Shown: positions 1 through 11,764, counted from the stretch's first letter. The stretch: 29,945 bases of DNA from Carex sylvatica (GCA_964058845.1 CAXKVR010000862.1:1-29945), one strand, 5' to 3'. The notes: generated by a model not told the origin, from the sequence alone. Made by a program: numbers and translations.

Positions 1-375
1 GAAACGTTACAACGGTTGTAAAATGTTGCAACGTTTAAAGTAGAATCTAGACAGCTGCGCTTAGCAGTTCTGACATTCTCTAAAACGTTACAACGATTGT
101 AAAACGTTGTAACGTTTCAGATTGATTCTGCACAGCTGTATTTCAGTTGTTCTGATATTCTCTAAAACGTTACAACGGTTTTTAAAACGTTGTAACATTT
201 CAGATTGATTATGCACAGTTGTATTTCAGCTGTTCTAACAAATTAAAAATGTTACAACGTTTTGTGAAAACATTATAACGTTTTAATTTGTTTTCTGAGT
301 TTGATCAATTATTTCTTCAGCATTTCTGACAGCCTAAAACGTTACAACGTTTTACAAACGTTACCAATGTTTTAT
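1..375. repeat. Tandem array of ~82-bp units with a palindromic AACGTTACAACG core
   Basis: The motif AAAACGTTACAACG (or a one-base variant) recurs at about positions 1, 82, 164, 246 and 336, a spacing of 81, 82, 82 and 90 bases. Each unit pairs it with a nearby inverted copy (AACGTTGTAACGTTT type), so every unit can fold into a short hairpin. The linkers also recur, for example CAGATTGATT and CACAGCTGTATTTCAG. The copies diverge to the right and stop near 375. The array probably continues to the left of the window. It looks like a minisatellite or satellite edge; no coding potential is seen. Confidence 0.8.
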
Positions 376-1754
376 CCCTGTTTAAACAGCCTCAAACTTA
401 CTTTACCAGGATTCTGATTTTACAATTTGAATTCTTGATGAGTGTCTTCATGATTTCTTCAGTCCAAGTATTCCATTATACAATTCTATTTGACTTGAAC
501 CTACATATTTTTCAAAACTAAAAGAAATCATAAAATTTAATAATTATATGTTTTTACAAATTAATCAAATAGACGAAAAAAATTATTGCTACAACCAACA
601 ATCATACTAAAAGAAAGTGGTGCATTTCACAGTAACAGCAGCAGAGGCAACGAGGAAAAATTAGTGTCAAATTAAATTGAAAATTTCAAGTACATTTTGT
701 GAAATTGTCAATAAGTTTCCTCAAGGAAGAAGGTATTGCCCTTGATAGCCCACTTCTTAAATTCATGAATTTTTTAGCTCTCTGGTTGTGAATCTGGGTC
801 AGAAATTATTGACGTGTAACGTGTTCCTCTATGTCGGAGTTTGATTAGGCTTGGGTTTGATTTGGTTCTGTTCCAGACTTCCAGTTTGTCAAGTTCAAAA
901 CAAGGCCCTATTTTCTGGGCCTTTATATTCTAAGTTCTTTTTCATTGAATTTTGCAGGGATGAAGGTGGTTTTTCTACACCATGGCTCAGCTTACTTTTC
1001 CCTTGGTCCATTATTAGAAAGCATTCTCTATGATTCTTTGCTAAATATTACAATTGCCATCTGGTTTACAAAAAAAAAACCAACTCCATATAACACAGCC
1101 ATTTAAACCCATCATTCCGATGTTTGGTCCTCTTCATAGAGTTAAAGTTGGGTTACCGTTGCTCACATTTGCAATGGTTTCCGGATTTCAGTGATAGATT
1201 TTGTAGTTCTAGAGGGAAATATTATTTCCCGAGCAAAACAGGATATGAACTGACTGCTGCCAAGATTTAGATCATCAGTTCTTCTAATTTTTTTTTTCAA
1301 TTTTTGTAAGAAGAGAGAAAGTCGGATAGAAGTAAATGGTACATAGCTCAGTTGAATTGTACAGGACAAGAAATTTAGGTTAAAAATAAAGATGAAAATT
1401 TCAAAACCTACTTGTGACGTCAAATTTTGTTACCAACCGAACACAAAAGTTATAAATGGTACGGTTTGTATCATATGATATTTTTTGGTGCCTGGCAAGA
1501 CTGTAGTGCAATCAAAAGGAATCCTGGAGAACATATATTTTATCCCAAAAATTATTCGACAGGCTGGGCGGGTTGTATCCGCATTGATCATCTCAGATTC
1601 AAGTCTGATCATTATATGCAACTGTGCAAGTAGTTTCGTGTCTGCCTCAAATCATCCGAGTACGTACATGATACATGTATTGGTTTGTCTCATGGAGTAA
1701 CAGTTGGCTTGTCTCTACCTTCTAAAAAAAATTTAAAAAAAGGACTTATGTGCC
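376..1754. other. AT-rich spacer, no gene recognised
   Basis: Only short open frames without recognisable domains are seen on either strand. A possible AG acceptor followed by an ATG near 960 opens a frame of only about 25 codons that I do not recognise. A T/A-rich run near 1290 and a short A-run near 1725 are the only low-complexity features. Confidence 0.6.
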
Positions 1755-1825
1755 GTTTAGATAGGAGATTTCGATGACATTGTATAATTCTTATCACAAG
1801 TGGTGCCATCATCTCCTATCTAAAC
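1755..1825. repeat. Short perfect inverted repeat (possible small MITE or hairpin)
   Basis: GTTTAGATAGGAGAT at 1755-1769 is matched exactly in reverse complement by ATCTCCTATCTAAAC at 1811-1825, leaving a 41-base loop. The bases just outside (GCC on the left, GCC on the right) are not complementary. The sequence directly to the right (1826-1910) is CT-rich. No clear target-site duplication is seen, so a transposon origin is only a guess. Confidence 0.6.
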
Positions 1826-2301
1826 GCCACTCTCTGCGCCACTCCGTCTCTCTCTCTGCCACTCCGCCTCTCTTTCCACCTCTCTCTCCTCTGCACCGCC
1901 TCTTCTTTCTGAACTCAAATTAAGGGTAAATTTCTTTGGTAGTACTATGATTTATATGTATTGTCTTCACCATTTTGCAATTTTATGTTAGTTATCTTAT
2001 TTCTAATAATTTTGTACATGCATCTCAAATCCCCCAATCATGAAATATTCATAATTTCACATGAGCTGCAGTCCTGGTCAGTTACTGATTGGAGTGTACT
2101 TGGCCTGATTTAAGGAAAACTCTGTTTGTGCCAGGATTTGCCGACCATAGTAGGTCTAAAGATCAGTAATATATTTTATAGTACCAGTATTATAATGGCT
2201 AGAGATGATCCCAAATAGGTACTTATTGAATTCTAATTAAATACTTTTTCTGGTAAAGAAAAAAAAAGATGCTGATAATGATTTTCTCATTTATAGAGAG
2301 T
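1826..2301. other. Spacer: CT-rich tract then AT-rich sequence, no gene
   Basis: Positions 1830-1905 are a pyrimidine-rich tract of imperfect CTCTCT and CCGCCTCT repeats. The remainder is AT-rich and has no long open frame or recognisable motif. Confidence 0.5.
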
Positions 2302-2706
2302 GGCTAATGTGCATTCGGAAGCATATGACTTGAAGTGTTTACGGTCTAAATTTGAAATTTCAAAAGTCGATCCGAACCGTTCATCTTGTTCTCCATATTA
2401 ATATCTCCTTGGAGACCAAAATTTATATTTTTCTGAATTTATTTACTATTTATTAAGTATTTTACAAAATTGTTGATCCAACGGTGGCTGCTGATTTTAC
2501 TGTTTTGTTAAGCCACCGTTGGATCAACAATTTTGTAAAATACTTAATAAATAGCATACAAATTCAGAAAAATGTAAAATTTGGTCTCCAAGCAGATATT
2601 AATATGGCGAACAAGATGAACGGTTCGGATCGACTTTTTGAGTTTTGAAATTTCAAATTTGAGCCGTAAACACTTCAAGCCATATGCTTCCGAAAGCATA
2701 TTAGCC
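2302..2706. mobile_element. Foldback (long-TIR) MITE, copy A
   Basis: Almost the whole element is one inverted repeat. The left arm 2302-2488 pairs with the right arm 2512-2706 around a 23-base loop, with few mismatches. The outer ends are GGCTAATGTGCATTCGGAAG and, reversed, GGCTAATATGCTTTCGGAAG. Inside are the core GGAGACCAAAATTTATATTT and the innermost segment GTTGATCCAACGGTGGC. Partial complementarity continues outward into TATAGAGAG on the left and CTCTCTATA on the right, so the exact ends and the TSD are uncertain. There is no open frame, so it is non-autonomous. The core is shared with repeats near 12.7-13.5 kb and 25.5-26.4 kb. Confidence 0.85.
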
Positions 2707-4080
2707 CCTCTCTCTCTATATATATATATATAGAAAAAGTGACAGATATACAGTGGGAAAAAATTTTGTTACAAATTAATTATGTATAAATGTACTTTCA
2801 TAAAGTTTATGTACCAAGAAATTTTTTGCAATGTATAGAATGGAATCCGTTTATTTGTTATATCCTGTCACACACTCAACAATTTGAAATTTAGATAGAT
2901 ATTGCAAATGATTAACTACCAAATCTCTGACCTTGCTGTACCTAACTGCTTATTAGGTAGTTCAATTATTTTTAGGGAAATTTAATTAAGGGGGAAAAGT
3001 GCAGAGTATTATAAAATATATCAGTATGCTTCACTTTGCCGAAGTTGCAATTCAACAATTTTTCCATGAACTACGAGTGCCAGCAGGTAAAATATCAAAT
3101 TGGTCCTTGCAGAAATAAATAGTTCTCATAATTCTCTTAAATTTTTTCCAAAGTTCAATAACATGGTTCTTTTTCAAAATTTAAAGGACTGATTTCTGCA
3201 AATGAATGTCTATGGACTGTTGATTTTATTCTTTTAATGAGTTTGGAGAAACCTGATTATTCCCTTTTTTTGGGCAGCAACTAGTTGGTTAAGGTGTTAT
3301 GAGAGGATGATTCTACAAATAACCATCATGTTTCTATTAACAAAAACTTCTTGTTACAGAATATTAGATCAGAATAAATGATTAATGGCTTGCTCTTTTT
3401 CTTAGGGTTTTGACAAACAAGGCAGTAGAGGCCAATGATGACAAACAAGGCAGTAGAAGATTGCTTCACTTATAAGCATTTTTCTGTTATAAGGGTTTTT
3501 TTTTGGAAAAATTAGAGGCTGTGGGTTTTCTGGTAAAGTGCAGGGTTTTCTGGTACCAGTGCATTTTGATTTTTGTCCAAACAGGGTAAATTGCTAAGAT
3601 ATGTAATGAAAAAAAATTCAGTTCACATGGTGCTTTTATTTTATCGGAAAAAGTTTGCTGCCAATTATTATAAAAGAGAGATACGTAATGATCCAACATT
3701 CATTAATTCATACTGTGCAATGTGCATCATTAAAACCGGTTATTGTCCATACAAAATCCGTTGGTTGTCCAATACAACCAATGGACATTCATCATTTAAA
3801 TTTCAATATGGGCCGGTTATGAACTGAAACCCGCACATTAGCAGCTCTTATTCATTTGTATAAAAAGGACACTGGATAAGACGGTGCTAGTGGCCCGGGT
3901 CGTATGAAATCATATCTTTTATGGCACCACTGCTTATCCAAATTCTGAGAATTCTAGAAGTAGAGTTGTTTCATTAAACGTAAAGGATATTTTGAGCACA
4001 GAGACGTCCAACTAGTCATGCTTTTTCTTTCAATAAATATGTTGGTCCACATGTAGGAAACAAAGTTACAAATCTGATCT
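2707..4080. other. Spacer: (CT)n(TA)n microsatellite then AT-rich DNA, no gene
   Basis: A short CT then TA microsatellite occupies 2707-2734. A segment GACAAACAAGGCAGTAGA is present twice, near 3411 and 3440, a 29-base tandem step. Open frames up to 84 codons at 3487-3827 have no recognisable content. This region lies downstream of the PGK stop codon. Confidence 0.5.
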
Positions 4081-4368
4081 CTCGAAAGCATGAAAGCAGG
4101 TTCAAGAACATACTACCACCGTGCACAGAACTGTCAAAGTGGCACTGAAGTATCAAACGAAACCCATGTTTGGTCCTTACATAATAAACAAAGAAAAATA
4201 AACATTGACAAATCCTGTACCGTCAAGCCAAAACTTATTGTAACAGCGCTTGTTATTCCAGATGCCACACAAACCTAGCAAAACTTTCAGAGTCACGACA
4301 TCAAAACACATCCAAAACAAAAGGTGAGGATGCCTCTTAGAACCAGAAACTTAAATACAGCTTAATAG
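4081..4368 (-). other. Probable 3' UTR of PGK
   Basis: This stretch follows the TGA at 4369-4371 on the minus strand. Near-consensus polyadenylation elements of AATAAG type occur about 130 bases past the stop. Plant signals are loose, so the actual cleavage site cannot be fixed from sequence. Confidence 0.4.
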
Positions 4369-7300
4369 TCAAGCCTCATCGAGAGCAAGCACACCAGGCA
4401 GAGTCTTCCCTTCGAGCAACTCCAGACTGGCACCTCCACCGGTGGAGATGTGGCTCATCTTGCTGGCGAGACCGGCCTTCTCTACCGCTGCAACGGAGTC
4501 ACCCCCACCAATAATAGTGGTGACACCCTTGGTCTCTGTTAGCTCGGCCAACTTCTTTGCAATAGCCTGTGCAAGCCAATGGATGAAGTTAATATTATTC
4601 AATTCCAGTAGATTTTCTCAAAAGAAGATTAAAATTTAATGGTAGTTCTTAAATAAGTTCGTACAACTAATCTATTGAGTCCGTCGCAGCTGTAGAAAAG
4701 GCAGTTGATATTAATAAATTGAGGCCATCTTTGCAGTTGATATTAATAAATTCTCAATTTAAAATGGTTCCCATGAACTGAGCAACAAATGCCTTTCGAT
4801 GCGACCCAGCTGAGTCTCAGTTTAGCCATACTTTTCAAAATCTAATACCTAAGTTAAACAATGAGTGGTAAAGCCAACTGATACACACATGACTATTTTT
4901 TTCCTTTTCTTTTCTTAAATGCCTCTCGCAATAATTAAAACATCATCTCTATAGAGAGGCGAGTTCCTTAGTTATCGGTGCCAGGCTTAACAAGTTAAAG
5001 GACAAAGGAATACTTGAATCTGCCTATATTGGAATTCTATGTAAAATCATTTCTACGTTAAATTTTTATAAATTTTAACTTTAGAAAGGAAAAAGGAAAA
5101 CAAATCATTATGCATTAAAATGTAAAAAAGGAAAAAGGGCTGATTGGACTTACATCAGTACCAGCAGCAAACTTCTCAAACTCAAAGACACCCATGGGAC
5201 CGTTCCAGATGACAGTCTTGGTGGTATCCAAGGTTTCACTAAAGAGCTCGGTAGAGTCAGGCCCCACATCTAGACCCATCCATCCATCAGGAATTTCTGA
5301 TGCTGGCACAACCTACAGAAATAAGCACTGCCGCAATTAGTATCATGCCAAAAAATAAATTATATTATTTGGATGCCAATTTATAATTTAATATCATTAT
5401 CCAGTATGAATAGCATGCAATGTTAGTGGGGTTGAATTTGAAATGCAGCAGTGAAAATGGTCAGTCTAATTTATACATTATATCTAATTAACAACTATTC
5501 AGTAACATTCGATTGGAAAAAAAAAACCCACAAGAAAAAATCAGACTCCAATCTGCATTTGCAAAGCAAAAGAAGTGTCCCCAAAAGAATCACAAGGCAA
5601 GAAATTATCATACCTTGCTGTTAGCATCAGCAGCAAACTTGTCAGCAATAACAACATCTGTGGGGAGGAGGAGGGAAACACCCTTGGCCTTAGCCTTCTC
5701 AATGAGCATGGTGGCAAGCTCAAGCTTATCCTCCTCGACAAGGGATGACCCGACCGCGTAGCCTTGAGCTTTGTAGAAGGTGAAAATCATGCCACCACCA
5801 AGGATAAGGATGTCAACCTTCTCAAGCAGGGACTCAATCACACCAATCTTGCTCGACACCTTGGAGCCACCAACAATGGCTGCGAAAGGCTTCTTGGGGT
5901 TGGAAACAGCTCCAACCAAGTAGTCCAATTCCTTTTAAGGTTAGAAAGAGAGCAAGAGATGTATTATGAAATAACAGCCAATGGAAATTACATTAAGAAG
6001 ATAACATGATGACAAAATGGGCTTACAAAAAAAATCAGTTTACTCTTCAGAATGCCACAGAGGCAAGAATACCAACAATATTAATAATTTTGGATGCCGG
6101 ACTTATTTTAAAAAATAGGTGGAAAATCAAAAGATTGGTCAAACCGGACAGATAATCATGGTCAAAGCTAGTAACAAAAAACCCTCTCATTGACCAACAG
6201 GAAGCACTAAAAAAGAGTACCTTCTGCATAAGGAAACCAGCAACAGAAGGCCTGAGGTACTTAGTTACGCCCTCGGTGGAGGCGTGAGCCCTGTGGGCAG
6301 TACCAAAAGCATCATTCACATACAAATCAGCAAGAGCAGCAAGCTTCTTGGCAAACTCAGGGTCATTCTTCTCTTCCTCCTTGTGGAAACGAACATTCTC
6401 CAAAAGGAGAACACCACCGTTAGGGAGGGCAGCTGCCTGAGCCTCGACCTCCTCACCAATGCAATCGTTGGCCATGCCAACCTGAAAGTAAAAGTTCATA
6501 AATCAGTAAAACAGCCCGAACTCGTGATTAACAAAAATCTTAATCATCCAATAGAACAAAAGAAGTACAAGTCCAAAATATGTATTTAGTGCTAAATCCG
6601 ACAGCACCCAAGGTGCTAAGGACCTCACTAAAAAAAACACCAGCATGAACCAACCCAAAATGAATGTCATTGATTTGAATGCAAATATTCAGCTGGAACA
6701 TGACCATTATTCAATTGGACTTGTCCACCACATTGAACCACATTACCTGAACCAATTCAACCCAAAATCAAAATGATCAAACACACTATTATAAGAATCC
6801 ATATGATGAAAGAAACACAAAAAAACCCACAAATCTTGAAATTGGCTGAAAGATCCTGCATATCATAACATACCTCAACTCCAAGGAGTTCAGAGAGCCT
6901 AGGTACAAGAGGTTTCAAGCTGTATTTAGGAGTGACACCCTTTGGCCGCCCCTGAAATTTTAAATAGAATTTGTCATGAAAATAATCCATCAATATCACA
7001 ACTATTCTTATTAGAATAAATACCTGTCAGAAAACATAAAACATACACAAATTTAATCTAGAATTAAATTGAGTAACACAAAAATTTATCTGAAACTTAC
7101 ATATCAGTTGATATGGTATCATTTTAGTAAAAGTAAAATCCATTTCTCATAAACAAGGAACATACAAAGAATTAATAACATTTGCATTTCAATTTGCATA
7201 ATCAGACAATTAGCCTGCAGATACTGACAAGTATGCCATACTATAAATGCCACCCAACTAGATGTAAAATTCGACATAGGATTCAGTGTAACAACTTTTG

Positions 7301-9512
7301 CATACATGTATTTTAATGTTGTCAACTGCCGGACCCAGCATTGCCCCCTAGATTTTGAAATTTAGTAGAAAAAGATATACTCGGTTCTTCTTTGCCCCTC
7401 CCTGAAAATTAGTTTGCCCCACCCTAGATCGAGTTTTTGTCTGAATCGAACTGATTCTCTCCTAGATGGGAGATTCTGCTCTCTTTTTTTCGAGATTTTG
7501 TGATTTTAGTCTTTGTTAGCAGCCTAGATAGTGTGAAAATTGAAAACAGCGAAACTAGATAGGGAAGAAACTTCTGACAGGTGCGAAAATAAATCTAAGT
7601 GAATGGGCTGTAATTTATTGGGCTTGTGTTATTATTTAATACTTATTTTCCTTTTGAATTGTTAGTTGAAGGACAAAAGGCTCCAATTGGGCCGTAGGCA
7701 AGAAAAAAGTTGTTTGAGGCAGATTAATAGCTCATTCTTCTTATTTTCAGATTTTCTAATAGCAAAGAATACAAATGATTAAATTACGAAAAATAATGCC
7801 AACATTATTATTTGACATAATAATTTTTTATAATTATTTTCAAGTGCAAAATAGTTTTATGAAAAAAATTCAAGTTTCAGATCCGATTCGGCCAATCCCG
7901 ACTGATACGGCCATTTCCGACCGATTCACCCAATTCTAATAAATTTAGTACTGGTTAATTAATGGGTTTAAATCCAATAAGCTATTTGAACCCGATTCTG
8001 CCCCCCCCCCTCGGCAGAAATCCTGCGTCCGCCCCTGTGTCAACATGTGTAAGCATGCAGAGAATACAAAATCAAATTGGAAAGGCCGACATGTACACCA
8101 AAAAAGTCAACAGGAAAAGATATAAATGAATCAACAAAATTGAAATTTGAAGATAAAAAACCAACTTGTAAGCTTTTGTGACATGCGAGTAGATGACACA
8201 TATAAAAAATTCTTCAAAAGTCAAAACCATTAGTACTTTAATTGTGATGTTACATACATTCTCTAGAAGCAGAATATTTAAATGTAGAGGTTCTGTCCAC
8301 TTTCCCAACTCAAAAGCATAGAATTGAAAGACGAGAAACATGTAACAGTTGAGATTTGAACTTATCAAATATTCCAGGCAAAAAGTTGTCAAAGCCATGA
8401 CAAAAATTGGTCCTTCGAAGAATGATATCATGCTATTAAAGTATTGATCAAGAAAATATATATTAGACAGAATTAATAAATCACAATTGTCATGTCTGAA
8501 GCCATCAATTTGCATATTCACTAATTCAACTCATCTTTCCCGTTCGTATTATTTAAAACCAATTTGAAGACATTTTCCACATCTTGTTGGAGTTACTAGG
8601 AGACCTTCTCCATTAGGGTGCCCAATGGAGAAGAAGTACATACTATAAAGGCACTCCAAACATATGTTTGCCTAATGCAAAACACAAATCACCAATAAAG
8701 TTTCCTAGACATGTGACCTTAATTAAAGGGCTCATGGGCAAGAAGAGATGAGTTCACCAGTGCATGCCCAAATCTTTTTCTTTTTGTCATAAATCAACAT
8801 CATAGTCACAGAGCAAAATTGTCAATTCATCAGAAATGTGCAAAGTTCCCCCCTCTCACATTTTTTTATTCATCAAAGTATAAAGAATAAAAATCAACCA
8901 AGTTTTGAAAAATAAGAATCATGCTAAAACATGCTGCCACTTTATTTCCACCTTGCTAACCATGAAAAAAAAATAATAATAAAACAGAAAATCAGAAGCG
9001 GTATGATTTTCTCTATTGCACTACTACAATATGTTAATATAAATTTTAATTTTAGTATTTACTACTGGAATATTTCTTCTCTCAAGTTAATACCTCCAAA
9101 AAAATTAACTTATCATTTCCCTCCTTGAAATTTGTAATTTTTTTCTAATTCGTGGTTTCTTACTTTCTATTCAACAACGGGCCGCTAGAGGATTGCGAGT
9201 AAATTCAAAATAATACTACCCCAAAAAAAATACAGATCGATTCACCAATTACCAAAAACGTAAATAAATAAAAAATCATGAGGTAGAAAGAGAGGAAGAG
9301 AGAGAACGATGGCTCACCAAGTGGCTGGCAAGAACAACTTTGGCACCATGATCAATCAAATACTTGATCGTAGGCACTGATGCACGGATCCGGGTATCAT
9401 CGGTGATGTGCTGGTTGTCATCCAAAGGAACGTTTAGATCGGCTCTGACAAACACTCGCTTCCCCTTCAGATCCGCATCCGTTAGCGATCCAACGCTCTT
9501 CTTTGTGGCCAT
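4369..9512 (-). CDS. PGK: Cytosolic phosphoglycerate kinase, six coding exons
   Basis: This enzyme interconverts 1,3-bisphosphoglycerate + ADP and 3-phosphoglycerate + ATP in cytosolic glycolysis and gluconeogenesis. Coding exons, in transcript order, are 9318-9512, 6874-6951, 6221-6481, 5614-5931, 5154-5312 and 4369-4566. All introns are GT-AG and all junctions are phase 0, giving 402 codons ending in ALDEA and TGA. Plant cytosolic PGK is usually about 401 residues. Visible motifs are the PGK signature [12 protein letters not shown] (21-32), GRPKG (66-70), LLLENVRF (117-123), [11 protein letters not shown] (199-209), [16 protein letters not shown] (321-336), [11 protein letters not shown] (357-367) and [14 protein letters not shown] (378-391). 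The ATG opens directly on MATKKSVG with no transit peptide, which argues for the cytosol rather than the plastid isoform. Intron 1 (2,366 bp) carries a hAT-like insertion. No frameshift or missing catalytic residue is seen. Confidence 0.97.
7327..8037. mobile_element. hAT-like non-autonomous insertion in PGK intron 1
   Basis: The left end TGCCGGACCCAG and the right end, reversed, CAGGGGCGGACGCAGGATTT are imperfect inverted repeats of the GGGGCGGACCCAG type common in plant hAT-like elements. The segment is flanked by TGTCAAC at 7320-7326 and again at 8038-8044, a 7-bp match (hAT TSDs are normally 8 bp). A poly-C run sits near the right end. No transposase frame is present. It lies inside the 2.4-kb first intron and does not touch splice sites. 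Confidence 0.75.
8045..9317. other. Upstream part of PGK intron 1, no further feature
   Basis: AT-rich intronic sequence between the hAT-like insertion and exon 1. Open frames here have no recognisable content. The donor GTGAGC is at 9312-9317 on the minus strand. Confidence 0.6.
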
Positions 9513-9520
9513 TTTTCACA

Positions 9521-9666
9521 CTGTAACAAGAAAAAAGAAGAAAAAAAAGGACGAAGAAACAATCGATCGGGTCAGAAGGTCAAAGAGAAGAGAAACGATA
9601 GTAATAGATCCGGATCGGATAGGTTGAGGAGGTAAGATATATCAAGGGTTTAAGTTGAGTTCTTAC
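9521..9666 (-). other. Leader intron in the PGK 5' UTR
   Basis: On the minus strand the sequence AAGTCG/GTAAGA (donor at 9666) is followed 146 bases later by a pyrimidine-rich stretch and TTGTTACAG (acceptor at 9521). The acceptor is eight bases upstream of the ATG. The first non-coding exon would be 9667 to about 9720. Leader introns are common in highly expressed plant housekeeping genes. This is inferred from splice-site consensus only; a transcript would settle it. Confidence 0.7.
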
Positions 9667-9748
9667 CGACTTGTTGATGAATTGGATTTGGAGACAACAG
9701 GCTAAGAGTGAAGATGGGAATGGAGAAGAAAATGATGGGGGTGGTGCT

Positions 9749-9756
9749 ATTTATAA
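9749..9756 (-). promoter_or_regulatory. TATA box of the PGK gene
   Basis: On the minus strand the sequence reads CTTTATAAATAGC, a strong plant TATA box. It lies about 30 bases upstream of the expected transcription start near 9720 and about 80 bases upstream of the leader-intron donor. The spacing to the first exon supports its role. Confidence 0.75.
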
Positions 9757-10949
9757 AGCAAGTTTGGTTTCTTTCGTAGCCTGGACCTGAAATCAGTGGG
9801 CTCTCACAAAAAAATATACGGGAAATACAATAAATAATGTATATAAAGAAAAAAAAAATACAATAATTACACTGATTAGTGGGACCAACAACAAAGATAA
9901 TATATGCAGCAGAATTTTGTAGAATGAACCGAGTGCAGACAATGATATTCTACCGTTTTGCCTGGACGAATAATTTTTATTTATAATGTACTTTAGTCAT
10001 CAACATTTCCATCATTTAATTTATTTTAATAAATTATACTAATATAAAAGAAAAAATAATTAAAGCTATATGATCGATTTTTAACGATCTGAATAAAAGA
10101 ATAGGAGAGTACTCCTTTTTCTGAAAGGAGCAAATTTGAATCTCTATTACCTATGCGGTCGGATTTGTCTTTTATTTTTTGTCATTTGCTATAGAGCATA
10201 GTCTGAAGTCCAATTTGTTGTCCGCGCGTTTAAGATTTTTTTTTTTTAAAATAAATACTGGTAAAATTTTCCAGATTTTAGGTTTTTTTTTATTTTCTTA
10301 CGGAATATACTGACAGCATATATAATTTTAGGTTTAACATCCACAAATTTTAGGTACTAACATACTTTTTGCAATCAGATTTATCATTTTCTTTAAACCC
10401 CGTTGACTATAATGTAAGGCTGTAAGCGAAGAGATTTTTTTACAAACTAAATTCCAGTCAAATTTGCAATTTTTTGCGATATATTTATTTTCCCTCCGGA
10501 GTCCGGATATTGCACATTTGTACTCAAATTGGTTTTCTCAATCTATGTACTATGTGCACTGGGCTCGCCCAGAAAAATGATTAAGCCAGATCCTGAGGGA
10601 TTATGTGGAAACTAGTTTTCAAGCAAGTATTCAAAGTTGAAATTTGACAATAAAAGACGAGAGGTGGAAAGATCTAGAAACGCCCCAAGGGCTGAGGTCC
10701 GACTTGGTGAAGAGAGAGGCAAATTTACAAAAATGTTATACTATTATCTACAAGAGCATGACGTGGAATTGTCTTGTAACCTGGATCCAGATGGTGTGGA
10801 GTGTGGACGACTGGACGGTGTGCTACGATAGTGATTGTAAAAAGATGTAGAAAATAATGGGACGTAAAGTGTTTCTATTTAACGTTGAAACGGTGGGCTA
10901 ATAATGCTCCGGGCGAATAATGCTAAATAGTTTTTTTTTTTTTTGGGTT
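9757..10949. other. Upstream flank of PGK, no gene recognised
   Basis: It contains the distal PGK promoter and AT-rich spacer. Two overlapping frames of 64 and 68 codons at 10637-10850 lack recognisable motifs, and I do not call them genes. A T-run is present at 10931-10944. Confidence 0.5.
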
Positions 10950-11144
10950 GATATTCGAATTCGTATCCTCTGAGATATCTCAAAATTTGCGTGACTTTAT
11001 GGAAAATTCCAACCGTTTAGATACATTCTGCACGAATCTCAAAGCACACATAATTCTGACCCCTACATCACCCCCGAATAGGCACCGAACACGTCGGTCA
11101 CGCAAAAGTTGAGATATCTCAGAGGATACGCACTCGGAATATTC
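10950..11144. repeat. Inverted repeat with ~47-bp arms (possible MITE)
   Basis: The left arm 10950-10995 and the right arm 11097-11144 are reverse complements with few mismatches, around a ~100-base spacer. The perfect 20-base core is CGTATCCTCTGAGATATCTC on the left. Its inner part TGAGATATCTCA is itself palindromic. Both arms end inward in GCGTGAC. No clear TSD is seen, so the superfamily is unknown. Confidence 0.75.
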
Positions 11145-11474
11145 CTCGTAAATAATGTGCCGTTACGAAGAGTTTCTTTGTTTCTCTCTCCATTGTGAGA
11201 GACACGGAGAAATCCGTGCATGAATTACAAAATGATGCTCCTCGGTCCGATGACATGGCTGCGTGTGCACAAAAATGTTCTGACGAGTCTTCAGTGGGAG
11301 CTTTCGTGTCTGTCGGATAAAAAACTAATCGGAATGTGCTCTAGTTGTATAATTTTTAAGATTGAAGATATGATTAATGAATTAGCTCGTAGCAAACTGG
11401 TTTACCTAAATAAAATCCGATAATCTAATAGTTGTAATTAATATCAAATTGAAAACTGTTAGAAGAAATCGATA
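11145..11474. other. Spacer, no gene recognised
   Basis: A 67-codon frame at 11220-11423 has no recognisable domain. Nothing else stands out. Confidence 0.45.
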
Positions 11475-11490
11475 CAGAGAATTATCAATC

Positions 11491-11764
11491 TTTTTTTTTT
11501 TTTGATAACTTGACTGATGCAGTCAAGGTTATATTTAATTAATTAAACTTGTTCACATTACATCCTTAGAAAAAAAACATCAATCCAAAAAAGCAGCACA
11601 ACAAAGGCTTTGCTCTCTACGTCCCTTAACAATATATTTGCCATAGTCTACTTTCTTCTAATATGCTACTTACCAGTATCCTAATTGGAACCTGCTCTCC
11701 TCTGAAAAATTTTCCGTTTCTGTTTTTCTAAATCTGCCAACAAGTGCTAATAAAGAAAGAAGCC
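11491..11764 (-). mobile_element. 5'-truncated non-LTR retroinsertion (LINE 3' end or SINE-like)
   Basis: CAGAGAATTATCAATC occurs exactly at 11475-11490 and 11765-11780, a perfect 16-bp target-site duplication. Between the copies the plus strand starts with a run of 13 T, which is a poly(A) tail on the minus strand. The minus-strand sequence ends TGACTGCATCAGTCAAGTTA then TC and the tail, a short stem next to poly(A) as in LINE 3' ends. At 274 bp it is strongly 5'-truncated. No pol III boxes are seen, so a LINE tail is more likely than a SINE. Confidence 0.8.

Noticed and set aside
1..375. CRISPR-like array
   Set aside because: Plant nuclear DNA, units are palindromic and contiguous with decaying similarity, and there are no unique spacers between constant repeats.
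851..1033. Possible exon beginning near 960 after a TTGCAG acceptor
   Set aside because: The frame closes quickly and neither the translation nor a following exon could be recognised.
4701..4760. Direct repeat GCAGTTGATATTAATAAATT in PGK intron 5
   Set aside because: A two-copy 20-base local duplication without further structure; does not affect splice sites.
8072..8521. 149-codon minus-strand frame in PGK intron 1
   Set aside because: Phe, Leu and Ile-rich translation of AT-rich intron sequence on the same strand as PGK, without a family resemblance.
10637..10850. Two overlapping frames of 64-68 codons upstream of PGK
   Set aside because: No recognisable domain and no splice or promoter context; likely chance.
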